A DNA stretch of 64,000 nt from Deinococcus sp. AB2017081 (GCF_034440735.1 NZ_CP140098.1:3453501-3517500), one strand, 5' to 3'; numbered from the stretch's first letter, positions 26,334 to 36,340 are shown. The notes: generated by a model from the letters alone, not told the origin. Program-made: numbers and translations.

Positions 26334-26527
26334 CACTCGGGTACACCTCGGGAGGGGAGCGAACCCCGGAACCTCCGGAGCTGCGGGCATACGCGCATGG
26401 TGTCAGGGCAACTCTTACGGCCTTCATGCAAAATTCTCATCCACGACACGTGACCTGGAGGTCAGAACCGTGTGCCGGCCATCCACGCCGTGCAGCACGC
26501 CGGACGCTGGCACTTCCAGGCCGCCGG

Positions 26528-26547
26528 ATCCCCCCGAATCCCCCCGA
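26528..26547. repeat. 10-bp tandem duplication
   Basis: ATCCCCCCGA occurs twice in direct tandem, just outside the stop codon (26551-26553) of the phosphatase gene. It is short and probably arose by slippage. Confidence 0.5.
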
Positions 26548-26550
26548 ATG

Positions 26551-27573
26551 TCAGGGCCGGACAAGTTCCTGTATGTGCACCCGCTGGGGCGTTCCGGCGG
26601 CGTCCAGCACGTATACCTCCACGCGCAGGGCCGACGCCGCGATGTCCAGCACCATGAATCCCGCCTGCCGGTAGACCTCGAAGGCCGCAGCGCGCTTCCC
26701 CCCGCCCGGCGACGCTGGATTGCCCGCAGCGCCTGACACCAGTGACCACGTTCCCGGACACTCCGGCTGCGGCCCGAACACCTCCAGCGCGTGGTCGTGC
26801 CCGGCCAGCAGGAGATCGGCGCGGCCACACGCGACCATATAGAGCGTGCGCACACCGTCGCCGCGCTGGAACGCCAGTCCCAGCCCGTCGTACTGTCCGG
26901 CGTCGCCATGGGTGGAGTTGCTGAACAGCGGGTGGTGGCCCAGCACCAGCTGCCAGTGCGCCGTGCTGCGCGACAGGGCACCCGAGAGCCACGCCCGCTG
27001 GGCGACCTCCCACGCGCCGCCCACCCGTTCGTCGGCCCGGCGGGGCGGCAGGTACGCGGCCATCGGCGTCGTGTCCACCGCGAAGAACTCCACGAGCTGA
27101 CCCACGGGAGCGCGGTAACTGCGGGCCGGCATGACCCACTGTGGATTGATCCGCGAATACGCGACCTGCACGTCCGCGCCGCGTGAGTCTGCGCCGTCGC
27201 CGCCGGCCAGCCAGGACTCGTCGTGGTTGCCGGGCACCACCAGGAAGGGGATCTTCAGCGGACCGTACGGCACCTCGAAGCGGTCGCGGAACAGGGTGGT
27301 GTTCAGCGACTTCGGCCCGGCCGGGTAGAAGTTGTCGCCCAGCGCCACGCCCAGGTCGCAGCCCTCGCGTGCGCAGACCTCCCGCATGGCCGCCGCCACG
27401 CGCCACTGCGTGTCCGTGCCGGTGCCCTGGTCGCCCATGACGACGACCCGCAGGTGATCCGTGGGCAGGCCCGGCAGCGCCGCCACCGTGTCGGGCAGCG
27501 TCCGGGTGGGCGACGTGGCGGGCGCGCAGGCGGCCAGCACGAGCAGCAGGGGCCAGGTGATCAGGGCGCGCAT
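26551..27573 (-). CDS. metallophosphoesterase lipoprotein
   Basis: 340 aa starting MRALITWPLLLVLAACAP, a lipoprotein signal with Cys16. All metallophosphoesterase blocks are present in order: VMGDQGTGTD (Asp), ALGDNFYPAG (Asp-Asn), VPGNHDE (Asn-His), VLGHHPLFS (His) and LAGHDHALE (His-x-His). The GDNFYP spacing is that of purple (tartrate-resistant-like) acid phosphatases. It probably removes phosphate from esters outside the cytoplasmic membrane. The substrate is not determined. It lies on the same strand as the GGDEF-EAL gene but is separated from it by 217 bp. Confidence 0.87.
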   Translation of the reverse strand: MRALITWPLLLVLAACAPATSPTRTLPDTVAALPGLPTDHLRVVVMGDQGTGTDTQWRVAAAMREVCAREGCDLGVALGDNFYPAGPKSLNTTLFRDRFEVPYGPLKIPFLVVPGNHDESWLAGGDGADSRGADVQVAYSRINPQWVMPARSYRAPVGQLVEFFAVDTTPMAAYLPPRRADERVGGAWEVAQRAWLSGALSRSTAHWQLVLGHHPLFSNSTHGDAGQYDGLGLAFQRGDGVRTLYMVACGRADLLLAGHDHALEVFGPQPECPGTWSLVSGAAGNPASPGGGKRAAAFEVYRQAGFMVLDIAASALRVEVYVLDAAGTPQRVHIQELVRP

Positions 27574-27668
27574 GATCCCCCACCCTACCCCCGGCGGGGC
27601 GGCAGGTGCCGCACAACCACCGCGCCCCACCGCCTAGACTTTCCACACCCCACCCCGGAGGCCCCACC

Positions 27669-28112
27669 ATGAACGACTACCTGAACGTCATCCGCAACAA
27701 CTACGCCAACTTCCAGGGCCGCGCCCGCCGCCGCGAGTACTGGATGTTCACACTGATCAACACGGTGATCCTGATCCTGCTCCAGATCCCGGTGCAGGGC
27801 GCGGTGCTGGCCATGTCCGCCCAGGAGGAAGGCGGCAGTGCGGCCACGGGCTTCGCCGGAGCCACCCTGGTCTTCGCCGTCCTGCTGCTGATCTACGCGC
27901 TGGCCGTGATCCTCCCCTCCATTGCCGTGACGGTGCGCCGTCTGCACGACAGCGGCAAGAGCGGGTGGTGGTATCTGCTCAATCTCGTTCCCTTCGGCAG
28001 TCTGGTGGTTCTGGTCTTCTGCGTTCTGGACAGCGAACCGGGCAGCAACAAATGGGGGCGTAACCCCAAGGGTCTGGATCAGGCAAGCCCGGTCGGCGCG
28101 AACAACTGGTAA
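27669..28112 (+). CDS. DUF805 membrane protein
   Basis: 147 aa from the ATG at 27669, with GGAGG 9 nt upstream. Starts MNDYLNVIRNNYANFQGRARRREYW, the signature N-terminus of the DUF805 family, followed by hydrophobic helices at about 28-50, 70-95 and 112-132; the RRLHDSGKSGWWYLLNLVP motif is present. Function of the family is unknown (YhaH/YhaI-like inner-membrane proteins). A terminator hairpin follows. Confidence 0.88.
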   Translation: MNDYLNVIRNNYANFQGRARRREYWMFTLINTVILILLQIPVQGAVLAMSAQEEGGSAATGFAGATLVFAVLLLIYALAVILPSIAVTVRRLHDSGKSGWWYLLNLVPFGSLVVLVFCVLDSEPGSNKWGRNPKGLDQASPVGANNW

Positions 28113-28130
28113 GCGCCGCTTCTCTCCTGT

Positions 28131-28154
28131 CGCCCCGGCCCGAGCGTCGGGGCG
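28131..28154 (+). terminator. hairpin after the DUF805 gene
   Basis: CGCCCCG and CGGGGCG form a 7-bp stem with a 10-nt loop, 18 bp after the stop. No U-tract. Confidence 0.5.
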
Positions 28155-28190
28155 CTGCTCTGTCTGCTCCAATCCAGCTACGATCAGGCC

Positions 28191-28643
28191 ATGCACCTCG
28201 CCCAGGTCAATATCGGCCGGCTGACCGCGCCGTTAGGCAGCGCACAGCTCCATGGCTTCACATCACGCCTGGACGAGATCAACGCGCTGGCCGACCGGAC
28301 GCCGGGCTTCGTGTGGCGACTCCAGGGAGACGGCGACAGCGCGACCGACCTGCGCCCCTTCGAGGACGACAGCATTCTGGTGAACATGTCCGTGTGGGAG
28401 GGCCTGGAACCCCTGCGCGACTACGTGTACCGCAGCGACCACCTTCAATTGCTGCGCGAGCGCCGGCAGTATTTCCAGCACATGACGGAGGCGTTCACGG
28501 CGCTGTGGTGGATTCCCGCCGGGCACATCCCGACCACGACCGAGGCATGGGAGCGCCTGGTCCATCTGCGGGCACGTGGGCCGACCGCGCAGGCCTTCAC
28601 GTTTGGGAAGGCGTTCCCGGCACCGGAGCCGACCCCGCACTAG
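28191..28643 (+). CDS. DUF3291 family protein
   Basis: 150 aa beginning MHLAQVNIGRLTAPLGS, with the family blocks GFVWRLQGD, NMSVWEGLEPLRDYVYRSDH and MTEAFTALWWIPAGHIPTT. It resembles small dimeric alpha-beta barrel monooxygenase-like proteins, but no cofactor or substrate is known. Soluble, no signal peptide. Monocistronic, as a new promoter appears only 14 bp after its stop. Confidence 0.85.
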   Translation: MHLAQVNIGRLTAPLGSAQLHGFTSRLDEINALADRTPGFVWRLQGDGDSATDLRPFEDDSILVNMSVWEGLEPLRDYVYRSDHLQLLRERRQYFQHMTEAFTALWWIPAGHIPTTTEAWERLVHLRARGPTAQAFTFGKAFPAPEPTPH

Positions 28644-28656
28644 GCTCTTTGCCGGG

Positions 28657-28686
28657 TTGCCCCTCCCCTGCCCCACCCGCTATCCT
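28657..28686 (+). promoter_or_regulatory. candidate promoter of the thrS leader transcript
   Basis: TTGCCC (28657-28662) and TATCCT (28681-28686) are 18 bp apart. The predicted start falls at or next to the ATG at 28693, the geometry of Deinococcus leaderless transcripts. Confidence 0.4.
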
Positions 28687-28692
28687 GCCCCA

Positions 28693-28794
28693 ATGAAGCC
28701 GCCCCGCCATCACTCCGGTCTGGTGATGCGTGGCGTGTGGCTACAGCGAATGCCTTATCTGCCCGGTCTGAGCACGCGAACTCTGAGCGCCTGA
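28693..28794 (+). CDS. candidate thrS leader peptide
   Basis: A 33-codon frame beginning MKPPRHHSGL and ending LSTRTLSA-stop. Two Thr codons (ACG 28774-28776, ACT 28780-28782) sit five and three codons before the stop. The stop codon itself lies inside the left arm of the hairpin at 28785-28822. No Shine-Dalgarno is seen, but a -10 hexamer ends 6 nt before the ATG, so leaderless translation is possible. The frame may be accidental; position and Thr codons in front of threonyl-tRNA synthetase are what support it. Confidence 0.35.
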   Translation: MKPPRHHSGLVMRGVWLQRMPYLPGLSTRTLSA

Positions 28795-28846
28795 GAACCT
28801 CTGTCAAGGTTTTCAGGCGTTCTGCTGGGTTTGCGGCCAGACCGGG
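28708..28846 (+). promoter_or_regulatory. structured thrS 5' leader
   Basis: Elements in order: CATCAC/GTGATG hairpin (28708-28728) carrying CCGGTCTG in its loop; a second copy of that 8-mer at 28763-28770 within CCCGGTCTG; a 15-bp hairpin (28785-28799 with 28808-28822, two G-U); then CAGACCGGG (28838-28846), fully complementary to the second copy and 8 of 9 bases to the first. The two copies could compete for one partner. The Shine-Dalgarno GAGG (28866-28869 area) is not covered. No T-box AGGGTGGNACCGCG is present. Confidence 0.5.
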
Positions 28847-28873
28847 TCACTCATGATTTGAATCGAGGTACGT

Positions 28874-30823
<1,950 letters not shown>

Positions 30824-30837
30824 CAGGAGTCAGTCAG

Positions 30838-30866
30838 GGGGCCGTGGGGGTGAACCTCACGGCCCC
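30838..30866. terminator. hairpin between thrS and the convergent gene
   Basis: GGGGCCGTG and CACGGCCCC form a perfect 9-bp stem with an 11-nt loop, 14 bp after the thrS stop; the right arm includes the stop codon of the convergent gene (30857-30859). Confidence 0.65.
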
Positions 30867-32110
30867 GGCGTCTGTGTTCTGTCGACCAGAGCGATCTCGT
30901 ACGGCCGATCCTGCACCACGACGTTCTGTGCCACGCGCAGGGGCATGCCCTGTACGTACTCCGGCCCGGCCTCGATCAGCAGGGCCGGCACAGCCGACGA
31001 TGCCACGGACGCGGCGGCCCAAGCGGCGACATCTGGATACAGCTGGAGAGACGTCCACCGGCCAGCATACGGAGTGGTGAACGCGGGCAGGCGCAGGATG
31101 CCGTCCGGGCCGGCCACGATGGGCCGTGTCACGAGCAGGTTCTCCTCACCGGTTGTTTCAAGGCGGCCCTCGGAGAGCACCTGCTCCTGCACCCGGCCGA
31201 CCAGCACGTACGCGCGGCCGGGTTCGGCGCGGATCACATTCACATCGCCGGGAACAGGATTGATCTCGAAGTTGAGGAGGCTGATTCTGCGCTGGTGGGC
31301 ACTGGGCAGCGCGGCCCTCACGTCCTCCCGCACCAGACGCATGTGCAGGTGATCCGTCCAGTCCGTGAAGCGGGGGCCGACCTCGCCGGGCAGGGCCACC
31401 CCGTTGAGGCCGAGTCTGCCGCTGATGGATCGGCCGTCGATCCGGACGCGGTACCCGGCCCGGTACGCCCGCACGCCAAGCCGGGCAAGCTTCAGGTAGG
31501 GGCCACGCACGCGCTTCGCCTGCTCCAGCCACGGAAACGCCGGCCGGTAGTTGCCGTTCTGATCCTTGATTGCAAATCGGTCGGCTCCCGGCAGATCCCA
31601 GAGTTCGACTAGCAACGGCCGGTCGTCGTCAGCACCGCCCCTCAGCGGGATGGGAGCCGCCGCGCCGACCACGAGTGCCGGCACTCCCTGGACGTCCGTG
31701 ATGCGTGCCTGTGGAGGGAGACGACGCTGCCAGCTGTCCAGTTGTAGGCCGCGCACGGCGTCTCCGGACGCATAAGTCACGCCGTAGCCCCCGCCAATCT
31801 CTGGAAAGGGGCTGGAAAACACCTGCACATCGCGGAAATACAGGGCGGTCAGCACCACGCCGACCCCCAGTGATCCCCACCACAGCAGGTGCAGCGGCGG
31901 GTGGGCGCCCCACAGTGAGCGGCGGATTGCACCTGCGTGCCCGAGTTCGCGCATGGCCTGGGCACTGGCGGTCGCCTCCGTCATGCCTTCCAGCCGAAGG
32001 GCCTGCACCCGCTCGTGCAGGTGGCTGCGCAGTTCCGCCTGGGCAGCCAGACGGGCCCGGCGACCCAGACCACGTGTGGCGCCGCGCAAAAACTGCTCTT
32101 CCCTGTTCAC
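30857..32110 (-). CDS. permease-prefix-domain membrane-anchored protein
   Basis: 417 aa. Residues 1-75 match the permease prefix domain that usually precedes FtsX/MacB permeases (EEQFLRGATRGLGRRARLAAQAELRS, QAMRELGHAGAI). A single transmembrane helix follows at about 73-93 (LLWWGSLGVGVVLTALYF). The remaining 320 residues form a beta-rich extracytoplasmic region with no FtsX helices. It is thus a prefix domain joined to an unrelated outside domain. The gene overlaps the PadR regulator by 4 bases (ATGA), a pairing widely seen with prefix-domain permeases. An anti-sigma-like or sensor role is possible but inferred. Confidence 0.78.
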   Translation of the reverse strand: MNREEQFLRGATRGLGRRARLAAQAELRSHLHERVQALRLEGMTEATASAQAMRELGHAGAIRRSLWGAHPPLHLLWWGSLGVGVVLTALYFRDVQVFSSPFPEIGGGYGVTYASGDAVRGLQLDSWQRRLPPQARITDVQGVPALVVGAAAPIPLRGGADDDRPLLVELWDLPGADRFAIKDQNGNYRPAFPWLEQAKRVRGPYLKLARLGVRAYRAGYRVRIDGRSISGRLGLNGVALPGEVGPRFTDWTDHLHMRLVREDVRAALPSAHQRRISLLNFEINPVPGDVNVIRAEPGRAYVLVGRVQEQVLSEGRLETTGEENLLVTRPIVAGPDGILRLPAFTTPYAGRWTSLQLYPDVAAWAAASVASSAVPALLIEAGPEYVQGMPLRVAQNVVVQDRPYEIALVDRTQTPGP

Positions 32111-32448
32111 GCCAGTTCCAGATACGGCCGCAGGGCGCTGGCGTGAGCACGCTGCCGGTCGCGCTGCCGACGCAGTTCGGTCAGGCCGGAATCGGTCAGG
32201 TGGTAGTACTTGCGCGGTGGGCCGCCGCTGTCGCTGGGGCGGGTCTCGGCGTGGATCAGACCGCGCTTCTCCAGGCGGTGCAGGGCCGGATACAGCGTGC
32301 CCTCCTTGAAGGCGAAGTGCCCGCCGGTCTTGGCCTGCACGTCCTGAATGATCCGCAGGCCGTACAGCGGGCCGCCTTCCAGGCTGGCAAGCAACAGGAA
32401 GTCCAGCGTGCCGCGCAGCAGGTTGCCATCTGGATCATTACCTCGCAT
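32107..32448 (-). CDS. PadR family transcriptional regulator
   Basis: 113 aa from the ATG at 32448; an in-frame TTG at 32466 would add six residues, and neither start has a Shine-Dalgarno. Contains the PadR winged helix: LLRGTLDFLLLASLEGGPLYGL, the KEGTLYPALHRLEKRGLI recognition region and the wing PPRKYYHLTDSG. PadR proteins repress their neighbours in response to ligands; the partner here is the overlapping downstream membrane protein. Short -10-like sequence lies directly before the start, so a leaderless transcript is possible. Confidence 0.9.
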   Translation of the reverse strand: MRGNDPDGNLLRGTLDFLLLASLEGGPLYGLRIIQDVQAKTGGHFAFKEGTLYPALHRLEKRGLIHAETRPSDSGGPPRKYYHLTDSGLTELRRQRDRQRAHASALRPYLELA

Positions 32449-32500
32449 GACTACATAGTGAGACAAGTTAACAGTCGCTGTCCACTCCCTCTGCCGGGGG

Positions 32501-33511
32501 TCACCGGAACAGCTTCAGGCGCGCGTCAATCAGCGTGGCGGCGTCGGGGGTGGCGGTCGTGGCGGCGTGCACGCGGGCCAGTTCGTCTGCGTCGCTATAG
32601 TCATCCAGTTTCACGCCGTTGAGATACACGGTGGGGGTGGCCTGCACGCCCACGGCGATCCCGGCCCTGATCTGCGCGTCGATGCTGCTCCTGAAGGTAT
32701 GCGCGGTCACGCAGGCAGTGAAGGCCGCCGTGTCGAGTCCCGTGGTCTTGGCATAGGTGGTCAGCAGCGGGGAAACGGCCTTTGGTTCCAGCGGCGTCCA
32801 GGTGTCGTAGGCGGCGAACAGCGCGTCGGCATACGGCCAGAACTTTCCCTGCGCGCTGGCACACTCGCTGGCTTCGGCGGCGGCGAGGGCGTTGCGGTGC
32901 CTGGTCAGCGGAAACTGGTAGTGGTATGCGCGGTACGTGTCCGGGGCGGCCTCCCAGCCCTGGGCCGCGACCTGCCACATCTGGCGACAGTACGGACACT
33001 GGAAGTCGCTGAAGATCCGCAGGGTGTCGGAGGCGGTCGCGCGGCCCGTGACGTTCTTCGTGACCGGAAACGTGTTGTCGGGCCAGACCTTCGCGGCCAC
33101 ATACGCCGCATAGACGGTCTTCGTCCCAGTCGTGGTGGCTTTCAGGGCGACCACGTCGGTCATGTCGTCGCTGGTCACGTCCACGAACCCCTGTCTGGCG
33201 GCGTCCAGCACGCGGGGCGCGGCGAGATTCGCCTGGAGCTTCGGCAGGTCGGCCTCCACGAGACCCCAGCCCGCCCCGATGCCGCGCGCCAGATCACCCA
33301 GGCTGGCCGCCTGCACGTACACGCCCACCACGGCATTCCCCGCGACGTCCAGCGTGACCGTCGAGTCTCCGCGCGTCAGGACGTTGCCCTGCGCCGCGTA
33401 CCCATTCAGGATGGCCTGCGCGGCGGTGGCCTGCGGCGTCTGCCACAGCTGCGCGTGGGCGCTGCCCACGGTCAGGAACACGGCGGCGGCGAACAATCGG
33501 CAACGTGGCAT
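32501..33511 (-). CDS. exported DsbA-like thioredoxin-fold protein
   Basis: 336 aa from the ATG at 33511. A signal peptide (MPRCRLFAAAVFLTVGSAHA) is followed by an extra N-terminal domain (about 21-155), then a DsbA/DsbG-like fold with the redox site CPYC at Cys172-Cys175 (FSDFQCPYCRQMW) and the cis-Pro loop ATPTVYLNG near the C-terminus. It probably oxidises or isomerises disulfides of exported proteins. The extra N-terminal domain is reminiscent of DsbC/G dimerisation regions but is larger. The gene lies 20 bp from the GDPD gene and likely follows it in one transcript. Confidence 0.85.
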   Translation of the reverse strand: MPRCRLFAAAVFLTVGSAHAQLWQTPQATAAQAILNGYAAQGNVLTRGDSTVTLDVAGNAVVGVYVQAASLGDLARGIGAGWGLVEADLPKLQANLAAPRVLDAARQGFVDVTSDDMTDVVALKATTTGTKTVYAAYVAAKVWPDNTFPVTKNVTGRATASDTLRIFSDFQCPYCRQMWQVAAQGWEAAPDTYRAYHYQFPLTRHRNALAAAEASECASAQGKFWPYADALFAAYDTWTPLEPKAVSPLLTTYAKTTGLDTAAFTACVTAHTFRSSIDAQIRAGIAVGVQATPTVYLNGVKLDDYSDADELARVHAATTATPDAATLIDARLKLFR

Positions 33512-33531
33512 CACCCCCGGAGTCTACGGGG

Positions 33532-34401
33532 CTATCTCGCGCCGGCGGCCAGCACCTCCTTGAGCACGTCCGGCCGGTCGGTAAAGATGCCGTCCACGCC
33601 CAGAGCCATCAGGCGGCGCATCTCGGCGGGGTCGTTGATCGTCCAGACCTGCACGGCCACGCCACGGGCGTGCATGGCCCGGATGAACCCGGGGGTGACC
33701 ACCTCGATCCCGCCCGCCCGCACCGGCACCTGCGCGGCGGCGCCCGGCAGCGGGGCCAGGCCGGCCAGCCCGACCTTGCTCAGGAGCACCAGCGGGCGCA
33801 GCTCGGATTCGGTCATGCTGGTCGTGACTTCCGGACACGCGGCGCGGAAGTCCCGCATGGCGGCGTCACTGAAACTGGCGACGATGACGCGCCCGGTCAC
33901 GCGTGCAGTCCGCAGGGCCGTGCAGAAGGGCGCGGCCACACCGGGCTGCGCCGTCTTGATCTCGATGGTCATGGGCGAGGCGGGGAAGGCGGCCAGCACC
34001 TCGGACAGCTGGGCCACGCGCACGCCCTGGCCCCGGTAGGGGAAGGTCTCGCGGCCGTCCGGCGAGAAGGCGTATCCGGCGTCGGCGGCGAGCACCTGCG
34101 CCAGCGTCATCTCCGCGATCGTGCCGCGCGTGTCCGTCAGACGATCCAGGGTGGTGTCGTGCGACAGCACCAGCACGCCGTCGCGCGTCATGTGCATGTC
34201 CATGTCGAGCATGTCCACGCCCAGCGCCGCCGCGTGGCGGAACGCGGTCATGGTGTTGCTGGGCCGCACGAGTTCCCCGCCCTGGTGGGCGATGTTCCAC
34301 GTGCGGCCGGTGACGAAGGGGTTGGACTGTGCCGGCTGACCGGAACAGGCAGCCAACACGAGAACCGGCAGGACGGCCAGTACACGGCGCAGCAGGGGCA
34401 T
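33532..34401 (-). CDS. glycerophosphodiester phosphodiesterase lipoprotein
   Basis: 289 aa from the ATG at 34401 (MPLLRRVLAVLPVLVLAACS, lipobox Cys19). GDPD motifs: IAHQGGELVRPSNTMTAF (the usual HRG and PENT read HQG and PSNT), LDMDMHMTRDGVLVLSHD with the metal and catalytic His residues, IEIKT, and VWTINDPAEMRRLMALGVDGIFTDRPD at the end. It hydrolyses glycerophosphodiesters to glycerol 3-phosphate and an alcohol outside the membrane. Despite small changes, the catalytic His and metal acids appear intact. Confidence 0.88.
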   Translation of the reverse strand: MPLLRRVLAVLPVLVLAACSGQPAQSNPFVTGRTWNIAHQGGELVRPSNTMTAFRHAAALGVDMLDMDMHMTRDGVLVLSHDTTLDRLTDTRGTIAEMTLAQVLAADAGYAFSPDGRETFPYRGQGVRVAQLSEVLAAFPASPMTIEIKTAQPGVAAPFCTALRTARVTGRVIVASFSDAAMRDFRAACPEVTTSMTESELRPLVLLSKVGLAGLAPLPGAAAQVPVRAGGIEVVTPGFIRAMHARGVAVQVWTINDPAEMRRLMALGVDGIFTDRPDVLKEVLAAGAR

Positions 34402-34465
34402 GCCCACAGTCTAGGGGCCGGCCGGAATCACGCCATGACGCCCGGCACCGTCACACAGAGGCCGC

Positions 34466-35803
34466 TCAGGGCGTGGCGGTGACCGTGATATCGCTCCCGA
34501 AGGTCGTCCAGTACCACCACTCGCGGTACCCGGAGATGTCGCCCAACCCCACATGGGTATTGAGGCTGGTGGTGTATTCCGCAGAGCAGGTCATCTGATA
34601 CCGCCGCTTGAGCAGTCCGTTCTCCAGATAGGTACTGCCCACAGGCGTGACCTGGACAGGCTCCTGACACGCGCCACTGGAATCCAGGCCCAGACCCAGC
34701 TCCTCGACTGTTTCCAGCGCCGGGGTGACCTTCATGGTCACCACAAACGTACCGGGCACGCCAGAGCGCAGGGGGCCATCCGGGTATTCCACACTCGGCT
34801 CCAGGCGCAGCATCTTCTCGTTGATGGTGATGGTCGCGCTGGCCACGTCCCGCCCGTCCTGGCTGGCGACCAGGGTGTAGGGATACGACAGGCGGCCCTC
34901 GGTGCCGTCGGTCTCGTTGAAGTAGCCGGGCAGGCCGGGGGCCGCCAGATTCAGGGGCACGGTGCGCGCCGCGCCGCCCAGGGTCACCGTGGTCGTCTCC
35001 AGCACGACGGGTCTGGAACCGCCGGGCGCATACCCGCCGGTGGGGAAGTCCTGGGGTGGCACCAGCCGCAGGGTCACCGCGCCGCTGATCCCCGTGAAGG
35101 TGGCATTCACGGTGGCGTGATGCTTGTGGAAGATCTCGACGCTGCTCTGGCCGAACGTCACGCGTGGCCTCGGCCCGGCGGCCTGACAGAAGACCTGCGG
35201 CATGACCCAGTCGGCGTGGTCGGAACTGCGGCCGTCTCCCCCATCCGTGACCACCAGCTTGAGCTGCTGCTTCCCCGTGATGTTCAGGTCGGCCCACCTG
35301 AGCCGCCCCGCCCCCTGTCCCCGCATGACGCCGCTGCTGTAGGCCAGCGTGCCGTCCAGGTAGATCTGGAAGGTCACGCTGCCCCGGCCCTTCACCTCGT
35401 CATCGATTCCCATGCCGACCCGGAAGCGGCTGCACGTGGCCCCCGGGCCAGCCAGGCTGAAGGTCGCCGAGCTGTTCGCATGGACGCCGAAGCCCCGGCT
35501 GAAGGTCTGCCCCGCGATGGTGAGCGTCCGGCCGTCGCCGGCCCGCTGCTCGCCGTTGGAGCGGTCGATCTCGATCGGCCCCCAGCCGTTGCTCGCCTGC
35601 AGCATCCTCTCGCGGCTCAGGCTGTTGGCGCCGGGCGTCAGGCTCTGGGCAGAGAACGCCGTGTCCGGGGCCGTGTACACCCAGGGCTGATCCGCCACGG
35701 CGTCCGGATCCGGGGCGGTCCGGGCACTGGTACCGCAGGCCCCCAGCAGGAGCGTCATCGTGGCCAGGCACAGGGGAAGCAGGACGCGCGTGGATGTGTG
35801 CAT
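34466..35803 (-). CDS. NPCBM-domain lipoprotein
   Basis: 445 aa with a lipoprotein signal (LLLGAC, Cys23). Residues about 40-205 form an NPCBM/NEW2 carbohydrate-binding module that shares with the protein at 1166-2938 the signatures GDGRTLT, GVHA-SS, DDEV, GSV-FQ-Y-DGT and LVVTDGG-G-SSDHADW. The C-terminal 240 residues are beta-rich, likely two sandwich domains (ITVTAT-type ends), without a recognisable catalytic site. It is probably an exported polysaccharide-binding protein. A possible promoter and a GTGTC-N8-GACAC palindrome lie about 100-135 bp upstream. Confidence 0.78.
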   Translation of the reverse strand: MHTSTRVLLPLCLATMTLLLGACGTSARTAPDPDAVADQPWVYTAPDTAFSAQSLTPGANSLSRERMLQASNGWGPIEIDRSNGEQRAGDGRTLTIAGQTFSRGFGVHANSSATFSLAGPGATCSRFRVGMGIDDEVKGRGSVTFQIYLDGTLAYSSGVMRGQGAGRLRWADLNITGKQQLKLVVTDGGDGRSSDHADWVMPQVFCQAAGPRPRVTFGQSSVEIFHKHHATVNATFTGISGAVTLRLVPPQDFPTGGYAPGGSRPVVLETTTVTLGGAARTVPLNLAAPGLPGYFNETDGTEGRLSYPYTLVASQDGRDVASATITINEKMLRLEPSVEYPDGPLRSGVPGTFVVTMKVTPALETVEELGLGLDSSGACQEPVQVTPVGSTYLENGLLKRRYQMTCSAEYTTSLNTHVGLGDISGYREWWYWTTFGSDITVTATP

Positions 35804-35897
35804 AGAGCCTCGGTGGGGCCGCTGTCAGCACAGGACGACGCAACCCGGACGACGAGAGGACGGAGACAGACCGCTGAACGTGGGATGGAACGCCCTC

Positions 35898-35938
35898 ACC
35901 TTAGCGGATCTGACCCGTCCGTGTCGAAAATCTGACAC
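35898..35938 (-). promoter_or_regulatory. possible promoter with overlapping palindrome
   Basis: On the minus strand, TCGACA (35922-35927) and TAAGGT (35898-35903) are 18 bp apart. GTGTC-N8-GACAC (35921-35938) covers the -35. It would serve the NPCBM lipoprotein, giving a leader near 90 nt. Consensus match is modest. Confidence 0.3.
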
Positions 35939-35981
35939 AGCGTCGCCTACCCGGTCACGCCGTGTGCGTCCGGCCACCAGC

Positions 35982-36019
35982 CACCGGCCCACCTGGTCAT
36001 GGCGACAGGTGGGCCGGTG
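35982..36019 (-). terminator. strong hairpin after tatA
   Basis: CACCGGCCCACCTG and CAGGTGGGCCGGTG form a perfect 14-bp stem with a 10-nt loop, starting 9 bp past the tatA stop. No U-tract. Confidence 0.65.
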
Positions 36020-36028
36020 CTCCGTGGT

Positions 36029-36340
36029 TCAGTCCGTCGGGCGGGCGGGCTCCGGTGCCGGCGTCACGGCCGCTGGCGTCACGGCGGCCGGGCTGACGGC
36101 GGCGGGAACCACGGCCGCGACGTCCGCGGCCGCCACCGAGCGCACAGGCGCGGGGGCAGGAGCGGTGGGCGCGTCGCGGAAGCTGCCCTCCAGCTCCTCC
36201 TTGAGGCCCTGGGTGTTCTTGCGGAACTCGCGCAGCCCCGCCCCCAGGCTCTTGCCCAGTTCCGGCAGCTTGCGCGGCCCGAAGACGATCAGGGCAACGA
36301 GCAGGATCATGATGAGTTCTGGGGCACCGATGTTGGGCAT
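36029..36340 (-). CDS. tatA: Sec-independent translocase protein TatA/E
   Basis: 103 aa starting MPNIGAPELIMILLVALIVFGPRKLPELGKSLGAGLREFRK: one N-terminal transmembrane helix, the FGPRKLPELG hinge and an amphipathic helix, which together define TatA. The C-terminal 45 residues are a Pro/Ala/Val repeat tail. It forms the protein-conducting part of the Tat pathway with TatC, which is not in the window. AAGGAG lies 7 nt before the ATG. A strong hairpin follows. Confidence 0.93.
   Translation of the reverse strand: MPNIGAPELIMILLVALIVFGPRKLPELGKSLGAGLREFRKNTQGLKEELEGSFRDAPTAPAPAPVRSVAAADVAAVVPAAVSPAAVTPAAVTPAPEPARPTD

Noticed and set aside
28806..28822. tRNA-Thr anticodon mimic in the 15-bp thrS hairpin loop
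   Set aside because: The 8-nt loop UCUGUCAA contains UGU, but in a 7-nt anticodon-loop register the triplet would be GUC (Asp), so the mimicry is not positional.
28657..28873. T-box riboswitch before thrS
   Set aside because: No AGGGTGGNACCGCG antiterminator or specifier loop could be found, although the position would suit one.
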